64,000 bases of DNA from Actinomyces radicidentis (GTDB lineage: Bacteria; Actinomycetota; Actinomycetes; Actinomycetales; Actinomycetaceae): assembly GCF_001553565.1 (NCBI RefSeq), contig NZ_CP014228.1, positions 1,612,001 through 1,676,000 of the forward strand, given 5' to 3'. Under the pieces are notes generated by a model. That model did not search any database, was not told the DNA's origin, and saw only the letters and a program-made list of their open reading frames with translations. The translations under genes were made by a program, and so were the position numbers. This document shows, piece by piece, positions 1 to 8,842 of this stretch; positions within the stretch are counted from its first letter, which is position 1; each line of letters begins with the position of its first letter.

Positions 1-976
1 CGCTCACCGACTCGGTGAGGTCGAGGCGCCCGTAGCGCAGCATCTCGGCGAGCATCGCGATGTCCTGCGTCTTGTAGCCGAGGTGGCCCAGGACCTGCTT
101 GTTCTTGAGGTTGAACTCGAGGAAGGTCCCCAGGTTCATGTCCTGGGCGCTCATGCCGACCGTGACGACCCGCCCGTAGTTGTCGAGCGAGGCGACCGCC
201 TGCTGGAGCGTCGAGTGGATGCCGACGGCGTCGAAGGCGACGTCGACCATGCGCCCGCCGGTCGCCGCGGTGATCGAGTCGAGGAGGTTCGGGTCGTCGG
301 CGCGGAAGACGTGGTCGGCGCCGAGGCGCTCGGCGCGCTCCAGGCACTCCTCGTTGAGGTCGACGCCGATGATCGGCACCGCGCCTGCCAGCTTGGAGAG
401 CTGGATGATGTGCGTGCCGACGCCGCCCAGGCCCCACACGCCCACGGCGTTGCCGGGGTGGACCTTGCCGGTGCGCACGACGGCCCCGAAGGGCGTGGAG
501 ACGGCGTCGGCGAGGATGGCGGCCTGCTCGAGGTCGACCTCGTCCGGAACGCGCGTCATGCCCATCGCGTTGGCGACCGTGTACTGGGCCCAGCCGCCGT
601 CGTAGGCGAAGGCCATGAGACGCAGGTTGAGGCAGGCGGTGAAGTCGCCGCGCTGGCAGCGGCGGCACTTGAGGCAGGGGCGTCCCGCCGAGGGGATGAC
701 GCGGTCGCCGACGGCCCAGCCGGTGACGCCGGGGCCGAGGGCGTCGATCGTCCCGGCGGCCTCGTGGCCCTGGGTGACGACGGGCAGCTCGTGCGGGAAG
801 GCGCCGTGGATGAGCGACAGGTCCGAGTGGCAGATCCCGCAGTAGGCCACCTTGATGCGCACCTGGCCGGGGCCGGGCTCGGGGATCGGAACCTCCTCGA
901 CCTCGACGCGCCGTCCGTCGGCGTGGAAGCGCTCGGCGAGCATCATCCCGGGAGCAGGGGACTGGGTGCCGGTCAT
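1..976 (-). CDS. Zinc-dependent alcohol dehydrogenase, 3' end beyond window
   Basis: The reading frame starts at ATG 976-974 and runs off the left edge after about 325 codons, so only the C-terminal tail is missing. It is a medium-chain dehydrogenase oxidising alcohols with NAD(P). The catalytic zinc motif CGICHSD and the following GHEAA are present, the structural zinc loop CLKCRRC with a later Cys is intact, and the Rossmann motif GLGGVG follows in the middle of the protein. A ribosome site AAGGA lies about 9 bases before the ATG. It is divergent from folP. The family is clear; the alcohol used cannot be told from sequence. Confidence 0.9.
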   Translation of the reverse strand, partial: MTGTQSPAPGMMLAERFHADGRRVEVEEVPIPEPGPGQVRIKVAYCGICHSDLSLIHGAFPHELPVVTQGHEAAGTIDALGPGVTGWAVGDRVIPSAGRPCLKCRRCQRGDFTACLNLRLMAFAYDGGWAQYTVANAMGMTRVPDEVDLEQAAILADAVSTPFGAVVRTGKVHPGNAVGVWGLGGVGTHIIQLSKLAGAVPIIGVDLNEECLERAERLGADHVFRADDPNLLDSITAATGGRMVDVAFDAVGIHSTLQQAVASLDNYGRVVTVGMSAQDMNLGTFLEFNLKNKQVLGHLGYKTQDIAMLAEMLRYGRLDLTESVS

Positions 977-1052
977 GTGATCACGTCCTTGTCATCAGCA
1001 GCGTTCGGCCGTGGGGAGCTGGCTCCGTGGTGCGGGAGCCCGACCGCGGCCG

Positions 1053-1071
1053 GGCCGGCACCGTGCCGGCC
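1053..1071. promoter_or_regulatory. Dyad in adh-folP intergenic region
   Basis: GGCCGGCAC and GTGCCGGCC form perfect 9-bp arms around a single base, about 77 bp upstream of the dehydrogenase start. The loop is too short for a hairpin terminator, so a repressor or activator site is more likely. The rest of 977-1226 shows no gene. In such GC-rich DNA a chance palindrome is possible. Confidence 0.3.
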
Positions 1072-1214
1072 ACCGACGCAGCCATCGTAGGAACGCGGAC
1101 GCGAGTACGGGGTCGTATCGTGGGTCGCGTTCCGGCCTCGGTCCGGGCGCCGCGTTCACGCTCCGCGAGGGCCCGCCCGGGCGCGCGCGGGGTTACAGAA
1201 CGGGGGCGCCCCGA

Positions 1215-1220
1215 TACCCT
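1215..1220 (+). promoter_or_regulatory. -10 box of leaderless folP
   Basis: TACCCT fits the actinobacterial -10 pattern TANNNT and ends 6 bases before the GTG of folP, with no Shine-Dalgarno sequence between. This places the transcription start at or next to the start codon. Confidence 0.55.
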
Positions 1221-1226
1221 GGGGCG

Positions 1227-2105
1227 GTGAATGCGGTCGACGCCCTCGTCCCGGCACCACTGCCGGCGATCCTCACCGAGCCCTCCGCGGCCGGACGCAC
1301 CCTCGTCATGGGGGTCGTCAACGTCACCCCCGACTCCTTCTCCGACGGCGGCCGCTGGGCCACCGCGGACCTCGCCGTCGCCCACGGCCGCCAGCTCTTG
1401 GCGCAGGGGGCCGACCTCGTCGACGTCGGCGGGGAGTCCACCCGCCCCGGTGCCCAGCGCGTCGAGAGCGAGGAGGAGCGCGAGCGCGTCCTCCCCGTCA
1501 TCCGCGCCCTGGCCGCCGAGGGGGTCCCCGTCTCCGTCGACACGATCCACGCCGCCACCGCCCGAGCCGCCGTCGAGGCCGGCGCCGTCATCGTCAACGA
1601 CGTCTCCGGCGGCCTGGCCGACCCGGACATGCACCCGCTCGTCGCCGAGGCCGGCGTCGTGTACGTCTGCCAGCACTGGCGCGGGAACCCCGAGACCATG
1701 AACGGCCTCACCGACTACGCGGGCGACGTCGTCGGCGGCGTCGAGGCCGAGCTGCGCGAGCGGCTCACGAGCCTGCGCGCCGCCGGGGTGCGCGACGAGC
1801 AGCTCGTCGTCGACCCCGGCCTCGGCTTCGCCAAGACCCACCCCCAGTCCTGGGAGCTCCTCGCCGCCACCGCCCGGCTGCGCGAGGACCTCGGTCTGCC
1901 GGTCCTCATCGGATCGTCCCGCAAGCGCTTCCTGGCCGGCGCCGTCACCCCCGAGGTGGCCGCTGAGCCCCTCGCCCGTGACGACGTCACGGCCGCCACG
2001 ACCGCCCTCGCCGCCCTCGCCGGCGCCTGGGCCGTGAGAGTCCACGAGGTCCCGGCCAACCGGGACGCCGTCCGCACCGCCTCCCTCTGGAAGGAACCAC
2101 GATGA
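1227..2105 (+). CDS. folP: Dihydropteroate synthase
   Basis: Condenses 4-aminobenzoate with hydroxymethyl-dihydropterin diphosphate to give dihydropteroate in folate synthesis; cytosolic. The 292-residue product has all family signatures: MGVVNVTPDSFSDGG near residue 28, VGGESTRPGA, the strand VSVDT, NDVSGG, DPGLGFAK and the C-terminal GSSRKRF phosphate-binding loop. The GTG start was chosen because TACCCT lies 6 bases upstream and no in-frame ATG precedes the first motif. The stop overlaps the ATG of the folB-folK gene (ATGA), so the two are translationally coupled. This is the sulfonamide target enzyme. Confidence 0.96.
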   Translation: MNAVDALVPAPLPAILTEPSAAGRTLVMGVVNVTPDSFSDGGRWATADLAVAHGRQLLAQGADLVDVGGESTRPGAQRVESEEERERVLPVIRALAAEGVPVSVDTIHAATARAAVEAGAVIVNDVSGGLADPDMHPLVAEAGVVYVCQHWRGNPETMNGLTDYAGDVVGGVEAELRERLTSLRAAGVRDEQLVVDPGLGFAKTHPQSWELLAATARLREDLGLPVLIGSSRKRFLAGAVTPEVAAEPLARDDVTAATTALAALAGAWAVRVHEVPANRDAVRTASLWKEPR

Positions 2106-3619
2106 CCCACCCGAGTCACTCCAGCAGCGACAGGATCTGGCTCACCGGCCTGTCCGCCCGCGGGTACCACGGCGTCCTTCCCTCCGAGCGCCAGGAGGGG
2201 CAGCTCTTCAGCGTCGACCTCGTCCTCGACCTCGGTCAGCGCGGGACGGCCGTCGCCGCCCAGACCGACTCCCTCGACGACGCCGTCGACTACTCCGTCA
2301 TCGCCGGCCAGGTCATCGAGGTCATCGAGGGCGAGCCCGTCAACCTCATCGAGACCCTCGCCGAGCGCGTCGCCGACGTCGCCCTGGCCCACCACCGCGT
2401 CCGGTCCGCGCACGTCACCGTCCACAAGCCGCAGGCGCCGCTCACCGTCGCCTTCGACGACGTCGCCGTCTCCATCCTGCGCACCGCCGACACCGAGTGG
2501 GAGGACGACGGCGCGAGCGCCGCCGCCCCCGCCGCCGCCCCGGCGCCCGCGGCCGTGCCGCCCGCGCCGCTGCCCTCCGCCGAGGACGAGGCCGCCGCCG
2601 CGGCCGGCCTCCCCGAGACCGCGGACGAGCCCGGCGCCGACGAGACCGCCGGTGACGTCGCCGACGCCGACGCACAGGCCCCGCCCGAGGCCGGGCTCGA
2701 GGACTCCGAGCTCGCCGCCGCGGCCCTCGCGGCCACCCCCGTCGCCGCGCCCACGGGCGGTGCCGCCGCCGCCGCGGCCGCCTTCGCCGCCGCGAGCCTC
2801 GCCGCCGACGAGTCCGAGCGCGCCACGGAGGCCGACGACGTCGAGCCCGCCGACGCGACCGAGGAGCAGGACGACGCGGAGACCGAGGAGCCCCCTGCCT
2901 TCGAGATCGCCCCCCAGGACGAGGCCGCCGCCGAGGCCGCCCCCGAGACCGAGCAGCCCGAGGAGGCGGAGCCGCAGGTCGACCCGCTCGACGCCCGCCC
3001 CGAGGGCCGCCCCGCCGAGGTCGTCATCGCGCTCGGCGGCAACGTCGGCGGCGTCGTCCCCGCCCTGCGCCAGGCCGTCGCCACCCTCCGCGAGACCGAG
3101 GGCGTCGAGGTCACCGCCGTCGCCCCGCTCGCCCGCACCCAGGCCCTCACCGACCCCGGGTCCGCCCCGCAGCCCGACTACCTCAACACCGTCGTCCTGG
3201 CCCGCACGAGCCTCTCGCCGCGCGAGGTCCTCGACCTGTGCCACCAGCTCGAGGACGCCGCCGGCCGCGTCCGCACCGAGCACTGGGGCCCGCGCACCCT
3301 CGACGCCGACCTCGTCGACTACGAGGGCGTCACCAGCGACGACGCCGAGCTCACCCTCCCGCACCCGCGGGCCGCCGAGCGCGCCTTCGTCCTCGTCCCG
3401 TGGTCCCAGGCCGACCCCTTCGCCGAGCTCGGCGGTCAGGTCGTCGCCACCCTCGCCGAGGAGGCCCCCGACCGTGACGGGGTGCGCTGGCTCGCCCTCG
3501 ACTGGATCGACTCCGACCACCTGCCCGCCCTGCCCACCGGCCAGTACGTCGCCCCGCCCGCCCCCTCGGCGGAGTCGGCGCCCGCCCCGGCCGACGGGCC
3601 CGAGAGCCAGGGGATCTGA
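2102..3619 (+). CDS. folB-folK: Fused dihydroneopterin aldolase / HPPK
   Basis: A bifunctional folate enzyme of 505 residues. Residues 10-130 are a FolB dihydroneopterin aldolase (GLSARGYHGVLPSER, then DAVDYS and the glutamate in NLIETLAERVA). Residues about 303-470 are FolK (ALGGNVGG, the DYLNTV segment, and RTEHWGPRTLDADL). They are joined by roughly 165 residues made almost only of Ala, Glu, Asp and Pro, which should be disordered. FolB-FolK fusions are known in actinobacteria, but this linker is unusually long. It overlaps folP upstream and the DUF3180 gene downstream (TGATG). Confidence 0.94.
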   Translation: MTHPSHSSSDRIWLTGLSARGYHGVLPSERQEGQLFSVDLVLDLGQRGTAVAAQTDSLDDAVDYSVIAGQVIEVIEGEPVNLIETLAERVADVALAHHRVRSAHVTVHKPQAPLTVAFDDVAVSILRTADTEWEDDGASAAAPAAAPAPAAVPPAPLPSAEDEAAAAAGLPETADEPGADETAGDVADADAQAPPEAGLEDSELAAAALAATPVAAPTGGAAAAAAAFAAASLAADESERATEADDVEPADATEEQDDAETEEPPAFEIAPQDEAAAEAAPETEQPEEAEPQVDPLDARPEGRPAEVVIALGGNVGGVVPALRQAVATLRETEGVEVTAVAPLARTQALTDPGSAPQPDYLNTVVLARTSLSPREVLDLCHQLEDAAGRVRTEHWGPRTLDADLVDYEGVTSDDAELTLPHPRAAERAFVLVPWSQADPFAELGGQVVATLAEEAPDRDGVRWLALDWIDSDHLPALPTGQYVAPPAPSAESAPAPADGPESQGI

Positions 3620-4128
3620 TGCGCCGCACGCGCTGGACGACCGTCCTCGCGTGCACCCTCGCGACCGGCGTCCTCAGCTGGGTCGTCACCGACCTCCTCC
3701 TGCGCCGCCAGGGCTGGGTGCCCGAGCTCGCGCCGTGGGGCGGCGTCGTCGCCCTCGTCATCGCGGTCGTCGTCCTCGCCGCGGGCCTCGCCGTGCGGCG
3801 CCTGCGCGCCCACGAACCCACCTGGATGACGCCGACCGGCGCCGCGACGACGGCGAGCGCCGCCCAGGCCTCCGCCGTCGTCGGGTCCCTCTTCGGAGGC
3901 GCCTACGCGGGCCAGCTCGTTGTCGTCCTCGCCAACCCCGCGGCGTCGGCTCTTACCCGCCTCGGCTGGACCGCGGTCGGCTGCCTCCTCGCCTGCGCCG
4001 TGTGGGTCGCGGTCGGCCTGCTCGTCGAGCACTGGTGCGCCATCGACATGTCCGACGACGACGACGACGGCACCAAGGGGCGCGGCGGGTCCGGCGGCTC
4101 GGTTCCTCCCGGCGGCGCACCCGCCTGA
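3619..4128 (+). CDS. DUF3180 membrane protein
   Basis: A 169-residue protein with four predicted membrane helices, at about residues 8-27, 35-58, 73-98 and 108-130, and a Gly/Ser/Asp-rich tail. Actinobacteria commonly carry a DUF3180 gene directly after the folate cluster, and the match of size, topology and position is good. The start overlaps the previous stop, so it is translated with folB-folK. Its function is unknown. Confidence 0.82.
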   Translation: MRRTRWTTVLACTLATGVLSWVVTDLLLRRQGWVPELAPWGGVVALVIAVVVLAAGLAVRRLRAHEPTWMTPTGAATTASAAQASAVVGSLFGGAYAGQLVVVLANPAASALTRLGWTAVGCLLACAVWVAVGLLVEHWCAIDMSDDDDDGTKGRGGSGGSVPPGGAPA

Positions 4129-4213
4129 GACCGCGTCTCGTCCTGACGGGGGAGGAGCTGCCGGGACCGCCCGTGAGACGGTGGACCCACCCGAACCCGA
4201 GGAGCACCACCCG

Positions 4214-4753
4214 ATGAGCGCCCCTGACCCCATGACCGCCCCCAGCGCCGCCGACGCGACCGTCGCGCCCGACGCCGGCCCCTTCGACCCCGACGGCATC
4301 GCCTTCAGCCCCGTCTCGCCGCGCCTCGTCACCGCCCGGCTCCTCCTCAACGGAGGCTGGGACGCCGTCGTCATCATCGTCTTCGCCGTACTCGGCCTCC
4401 TCGTGAGCCCCTGGTTCCACATCGGCGCCGCGGTCGGCGCGGTCCTGCTCCTGTGGGAGCTCTGGCTCGTCCCGAGGCAGGTGCGCGCCATGGGCTACGC
4501 CCTCGCCGAGGACCACCTCCTGTGGCGCAAGGGCATCATGTTCCGCCGCATGAGCGTCGTCCCCTACGGCCGCATGCAGTTCGTCGACACCTCCCAGGGA
4601 CCGCTCGCCCACCGGCTCGGCATCGCCGAGGTCAAGCTCCACACGGCCGCCGCCTCCACCGACGCCACCATCAACGGCCTGCCCGTCGAGGAGGCCGAGC
4701 GGCTGCGCCGGATCCTCTCCGAGCGCGGCGAGCAGAGGATGGCCGGACTGTGA
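4214..4753 (+). CDS. Bacterial PH-domain membrane protein (YdbS-like)
   Basis: A 179-residue protein. Two membrane helices (about residues 53-90) are followed by one bacterial PH (bPH2) domain, recognised by GYALAEDHLLWRKGIMFRR and VVPYGRMQFVDTSQGPLAHR. The ATG at 4214 is preferred because upstream codons in the same frame translate only the antisense-like shadow of the DUF3180 gene. The stop overlaps the GTG of the next gene, which carries the same domain in several copies, so the two probably form one membrane complex as YdbS and YdbT do. The biological role is not established. Confidence 0.85.
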   Translation: MSAPDPMTAPSAADATVAPDAGPFDPDGIAFSPVSPRLVTARLLLNGGWDAVVIIVFAVLGLLVSPWFHIGAAVGAVLLLWELWLVPRQVRAMGYALAEDHLLWRKGIMFRRMSVVPYGRMQFVDTSQGPLAHRLGIAEVKLHTAAASTDATINGLPVEEAERLRRILSERGEQRMAGL

Positions 4754-6549
4754 GCGCCGAGCAGCAGCCCTCGCGCGCCGCGGCGCCCGGCCGCGAGGAG
4801 CGGCGCCGGAACCGATCGGCGCAGCGCGCCGCCGCCAGGGCGGCCGCCAGGGAGAACCGCGACATCGCCCTGCCCGAGGGCGTCACCTGGCAGCGGCTCC
4901 ACCCCGTCACCCCGCTCCTCCAGGGCTGGAAGATCATCACCGCGGTCCTCGCGATCGTCACCGTCCAGAACCTCGACACCGCCATCGACGCCTACCAGGC
5001 GATCCGCGAGCACGGCGTCGACCTCTCCCACGGCGCGATCCTGTGGACCCTCACCGTCACCGGGCTCATCGTCGCGCTTACCGCGCTCGGGCTGTGGCTG
5101 TCGTGGCGGATGCGCACCTACGCCGTCGACCGCGACGCCGTCTACATGCGAAGCGGCGTCCTCACCCGCCAGCTGCGCATCGCCCGCCTGCCCCGCATCC
5201 AGTCCGTCGACGTCGTCCACCCGCTGCTCGGCCGCATCCTCGGCCTCGGCCAGCTCAGGGTCGAGGTCGCCGGCGGCGGCGACTCCCGCGTCCTCATCGG
5301 GTACCTGCGCACCGGTGACCTCGAGGAGCTGCGCGACGGGATCCTCGACCTCGCCGCGGGCGCCCAGGCGCCCGCTCCCGCACCCGCACCGGTGCCCTCC
5401 GCGCAGCCCGACGGCGAGCCCGGGGGAGCCGCCGGGAGCGCCACCGCCGCGCCGGGCGCCGTCACCGCAGAGGGCGCTCCGGCGGGCGGCCCGGACGGCC
5501 CGGACGCCGCCGGCGAGACCTCCGCCGCCCGCGCCCCGCTCGGCTTCGAGGACGCCGCGACCGGCGAGCGCCTCACCGGACTGGCCCGCGAGGAGCGCCC
5601 GCTCTACGCCGTCGACACCGGCCTCCTCCTGCGCTCCACCCTGCGCTCGGGGACGACGCTCCTCGTGGTCCTCGTCATCCTCGCCTCCGTCGGCGGGACC
5701 CTCGCGGCCTTCCTCCTCGAGGACGACGGCACCGACCTCGTCGGCCTCCTGCCCGCGCTCGTCGGACCCCTCGCGCTCGTCGGCGCCGTCTGGACCCGCT
5801 TCAACAAGGGATGGGGCTTCCGCGCCGCCGCGACCCCGGCCGGGATCCGCACCCGCTTCGGCCTCACCGCCGACACCTCCTCGACCCTCCCGCCGGGCCG
5901 CGTCCACGGCGTGAGCCTCCAGCAGGGCCCCTTCTGGCGCGGACCCGACTGGTGGCGCGTCGAGGTCGACGTCGCCGGCCGCACTTCCGCCGAGGTGTCC
6001 TCCTCCGGCGGGGTCGAGGACAACGGCGTCAACGTCCTCCTGCCTGTCGGCGACCGCGACACCGCCGAGCGCGCGCTCTGGCTCGTCGCCCCCGACCTCG
6101 GCACCACCGACCCCGACGCCCTCCTCGACGCCGTCCTCGGCGGCTCGGGCGACGACGGCGTCGGAGACCCGGGCGCGCCAGTGGGCGCCCCCGAGCGCGG
6201 CCTCATCAGGGTTCCGGAGCGGGCGCGGATCTTCTCGCCGATCGCCTGGCGCCACGAGGGGATCTGGCTCACCGACACCTGCGTCGTCCTCCGGCTCGGC
6301 CGGTTCTGGCGGCGCACGGGCGTCATCCCCTACGAGCGCATCCAGTCCCTCTCCGTCCACGAGGGCCCCCTCGCCCGGCGCCGCGGCCTCGGCAAGCTCC
6401 ACCTCGACATGGTTGACAGCAAGGTCCCCGCCGAGATCTCCAACCTCGACCGGGACGACCTCACCGCCATCGAGCGGGTCATCGCCGAGCGCGCCCTGCG
6501 CCGTCGTCACGAGGAGCGCCTCGACCGCTGGCTCGAGCGCGTGGCCTGA
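4750..6549 (+). CDS. Multi-PH-domain membrane protein (YdbT-like)
   Basis: A 599-residue membrane protein. A basic N-terminal 40 residues precede paired helices at about 60-120, then a first PH domain (YAVDRDAVYMRSGVLTRQ, ARLPRIQSVDVVHPLLGR). An Ala/Pro/Gly linker at about 205-270 is followed by a second helix pair with PH domain and a third PH domain near the C terminus (GVIPYERIQSLSVHEGPLAR). This repeated bPH2 layout is typical of the YdbT family. The GTG start shares bases with the previous TGA, indicating coupled translation with the smaller partner. Confidence 0.85.
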   Translation: MSAEQQPSRAAAPGREERRRNRSAQRAAARAAARENRDIALPEGVTWQRLHPVTPLLQGWKIITAVLAIVTVQNLDTAIDAYQAIREHGVDLSHGAILWTLTVTGLIVALTALGLWLSWRMRTYAVDRDAVYMRSGVLTRQLRIARLPRIQSVDVVHPLLGRILGLGQLRVEVAGGGDSRVLIGYLRTGDLEELRDGILDLAAGAQAPAPAPAPVPSAQPDGEPGGAAGSATAAPGAVTAEGAPAGGPDGPDAAGETSAARAPLGFEDAATGERLTGLAREERPLYAVDTGLLLRSTLRSGTTLLVVLVILASVGGTLAAFLLEDDGTDLVGLLPALVGPLALVGAVWTRFNKGWGFRAAATPAGIRTRFGLTADTSSTLPPGRVHGVSLQQGPFWRGPDWWRVEVDVAGRTSAEVSSSGGVEDNGVNVLLPVGDRDTAERALWLVAPDLGTTDPDALLDAVLGGSGDDGVGDPGAPVGAPERGLIRVPERARIFSPIAWRHEGIWLTDTCVVLRLGRFWRRTGVIPYERIQSLSVHEGPLARRRGLGKLHLDMVDSKVPAEISNLDRDDLTAIERVIAERALRRRHEERLDRWLERVA

Positions 6550-6607
6550 TCCCTCCGCCGCCCGTCCCGCAGCCCTGCCCGCCCCGTCCCAGCCGCCGGC
6601 CGACTAG

Positions 6608-6718
6608 CGAGATCGGGACATCCTGACCTCGAGATCGGGACCTAGCCCCGTGCCGCGCAGCACGCCGCTCCCTGCGTGCACGATGTCCCGATCTCGGAGT
6701 GAACATGTCCCGATCTCG
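6608..6718. repeat. Four-copy 14-bp dyad repeat
   Basis: CGAGATCGGGACAT occurs at 6608-6621 and, with one change, at 6630-6643. Its reverse complement ATGTCCCGATCTCG occurs at 6683-6696 and 6705-6718. The copies within each pair are spaced exactly 22 bp start to start, two helical turns. The array fills the gap between the PH-domain gene and the DUF2520 gene. It could be a multi-site operator or a large folded RNA or terminator. Confidence 0.85.
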
Positions 6719-6737
6719 GCGTGAGAGCATCGCGCCC

Positions 6738-7661
6738 ATGAGCGACCACGCAGCCATCCCCGGTCCCGGCCGGCCCGGGCGCCTCGGCGTCGGCGTCATC
6801 TCCGCCGGCCGCGTCGGCGCCGTGCTCGGCTCCGCCCTGCGCAGCGTCGAGCACCAGCTCATCGGCGTCCACGCCGTCTCCGAGGCCTCCCGCGAGCGCG
6901 CCGAGATGCTCCTGCCCGGCGTCCCCCTCCTCGAGGTCGAGGAGATCGTCCGCCGCGCCGAGCTCGTCCTCCTCGCCGTCCCCGACGACGAGCTCGCCGG
7001 GCTCGTCACCGGCCTCGCCGAGATCGGCGCCTGGCAGATGGGGCAGATCGTCGTCCACACCTCCGGCCGCTACGGCGTCGGCGTCCTCGCCCCAGCCCAG
7101 GCCGCCGGCGCCATCCCCATCGCCCTGCACCCCGCCATGACCTTCAGCGGCTGGTCGATGGACCTGTCCCGCCTCACCGGCTGCCCCATGGCCGTCACCG
7201 CCCCGCCCACCTTCCTGCCCGTCGGCCAGGCCCTCGCCGTCGAGCTCGGCGGCGAGCCCTTCGTCCTGCCCGAGGAGGCCCGCCCCGCCTACCACGCGGC
7301 CCTCGCCCACGGCGCCAACCACCTCGTCACCCTCGTCGGCCAGGCCGTGCGCGCCCTCGAGGCCGCCGGCGTCGAGGACGGCGGAGCCACCCTGCGCCCG
7401 CTCCTCACCGCCGCCCTCGACGGAGCCCTCGATGACGGCGCCGATCTCGCCCTCACCGGCCCCGTCTCCCGCGGCGACGCCGGAACCGTGCGAAGCCACC
7501 TCACGGCCCTCGCCGGGCTCCGCGACGAGGATGGGCGCCCGCTCGCCGACGTCGTCGCCACGTACCGGGCGCTCGCCGCCGCCACCGTCGACCGCCGCGA
7601 GGCGACCGGCCGGCTCCGCGAGGACCAGGTCCGCGCCCTGCGCGAGGCCATCGGCGAGTGA
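6738..7661 (+). CDS. Rossmann-like / DUF2520 domain protein
   Basis: A 307-residue protein that begins with a dinucleotide-binding fold (GVGVISAGRVGAVLG) and a dehydrogenase-like core (LLAVPDDELAG, HTSGRYGVGVL, IALHPAMTFSG), followed by the all-helical DUF2520 C-terminal half. Such proteins regularly sit just before panC in actinobacteria. A role as an oxidoreductase near pantothenate synthesis (ketopantoate-reductase-like) has been suggested from context but is not shown. ATG 6738 is chosen over the earlier in-frame ATG at 6699 because the latter lies inside the 14-bp repeat array. Confidence 0.85.
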   Translation: MSDHAAIPGPGRPGRLGVGVISAGRVGAVLGSALRSVEHQLIGVHAVSEASRERAEMLLPGVPLLEVEEIVRRAELVLLAVPDDELAGLVTGLAEIGAWQMGQIVVHTSGRYGVGVLAPAQAAGAIPIALHPAMTFSGWSMDLSRLTGCPMAVTAPPTFLPVGQALAVELGGEPFVLPEEARPAYHAALAHGANHLVTLVGQAVRALEAAGVEDGGATLRPLLTAALDGALDDGADLALTGPVSRGDAGTVRSHLTALAGLRDEDGRPLADVVATYRALAAATVDRREATGRLREDQVRALREAIGE

Positions 7662-7678
7662 GGGCCCTTCGGCGCGAC

Positions 7679-7684
7679 TAGCCT
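7679..7684 (+). promoter_or_regulatory. -10 box of leaderless panC
   Basis: TAGCCT ends 7 bases before the GTG of panC, with no ribosome-binding site in between. It fits a leaderless transcript that starts at the GTG. Confidence 0.55.
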
Positions 7685-7691
7685 GGCGCCC

Positions 7692-8630
7692 GTGATCACC
7701 ACGCAGAACCAGCCCGTCACCCTCGCCCGCACCCGCGCCGAGCTCGCCGCCGCGCTCGACGCCGACACCGCGCCCCGCGCCGTCGTCATGACGATGGGCG
7801 CCCTCCACCAGGGCCACTTCGACCTCGTCGCAGAGGCCGCCCGCCGCGTCGGAGCCGATGGGACCGTCGTCGTCACCATCTTCGTCAACCCCCTCCAGTT
7901 CGCCGCCGGGGAGGACCTCGACGCCTACCCGCGCACCCTCGAGGCCGACGTCGACGGCCTCACCGCCACCCTCACCGGCGAGGCCCGCCACCTCGCCGTC
8001 GGCCGCCTCGTCGTCTTCGCGCCCACCCCCGAGGTCATCTACCCCGACGGCGAGCCGAGCGTCCGCCTCGACCCGGGCCCCATGGCCACCGTCCTGGAGG
8101 GCGCCACCCGACCGATCCACTTCGCCGGCGTGCTCCAGGTGGTCCTCACCCTCATGCACCTCACCCAGCCGCGGTGGGCGCTCTTCGGTCGCAAGGACGC
8201 CCAGCAGCTCGCCATCGTCTCCGCCATGGTCCGCGATCTCGCCGTCCCGGTGGAGGTCGTGCCCGTCGACATCCGCCGCGAGGAGTCGGGCCTGGCGATG
8301 AGCTCGCGCAACGCCTACCTCTCCGACGCCGAGCGGGAGCAGGCCCTCGCCCTGTCCCGCGCCCTCGAGGCCGGGCGCCAGGCCGCCGCCGCGGGCGCCG
8401 ACGCCGCCGGGGTCCGCCACGCCGCCCTCGACCTGCTCACGAGCGCACCGGGCGTCGAGGTCGACTACGTCGCCGCCGTCGACCCGGTCACCTTCGTCGA
8501 CGTCGCCGGCGCCGGCCTGGGTCTGCCCGGGGAGCGGGTCGCCGTGACGAGCGGCGAGGTCCTCCTTGCGCTCGCGGCCCGCGTCGGCTCCACCCGCCTC
8601 ATCGACAACGCGCTCATCAGCCTCGGCTGA
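7692..8630 (+). CDS. panC: Pantothenate synthetase
   Basis: Joins pantoate and beta-alanine with ATP to make pantothenate, the precursor of coenzyme A. The 312-residue protein has the HIGH-like motif [13 protein letters not shown], the FVNPLQF segment, FGRKDAQQL and the KMSKS-like MSSRNAYLS, all at usual spacing. It starts with GTG directly after a TAGCCT -10 box and lies 30 bp behind the DUF2520 gene. Its substrate beta-alanine comes from the product of panD, 212 bp downstream. Confidence 0.95.
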   Translation: MITTQNQPVTLARTRAELAAALDADTAPRAVVMTMGALHQGHFDLVAEAARRVGADGTVVVTIFVNPLQFAAGEDLDAYPRTLEADVDGLTATLTGEARHLAVGRLVVFAPTPEVIYPDGEPSVRLDPGPMATVLEGATRPIHFAGVLQVVLTLMHLTQPRWALFGRKDAQQLAIVSAMVRDLAVPVEVVPVDIRREESGLAMSSRNAYLSDAEREQALALSRALEAGRQAAAAGADAAGVRHAALDLLTSAPGVEVDYVAAVDPVTFVDVAGAGLGLPGERVAVTSGEVLLALAARVGSTRLIDNALISLG

Positions 8631-8642
8631 GGGCCCGACTGC

Positions 8643-8757
8643 CACGATCTGCACGGAACGGTGGCCGGGCGGTGCCCGCCGCGGTGCCGAGCCCCGGGAT
8701 GCTGCGGCTCCCGCGCACGATCGGAGCGCGCGTCCCGTCCATTCACGCAGATCGTGT
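8643..8757. repeat. Inverted repeat between panC and panD
   Basis: CACGATCTGC at 8643-8652 and GCAGATCGTG at 8748-8757 are a perfect 10-bp inverted repeat separated by 95 bases. It may close a large stem after panC or hold two regulator half-sites before panD. No gene is seen in 8631-8842. Confidence 0.5.
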
Positions 8758-8828
8758 CAGCCGTATCGGCCGGAGCAGCCGGGCCCGGGCGTCGCCGACC
8801 TCACGCGGTGGCTCCGCGCCCCAGCCCC

Positions 8829-8834
8829 TAGGCT
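8829..8834 (+). promoter_or_regulatory. -10 box of leaderless panD
   Basis: TAGGCT ends 8 bases before ATG 8843, and no Shine-Dalgarno sequence is seen before that ATG. Confidence 0.5.
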
Positions 8835-8842
8835 TGTGGGCG

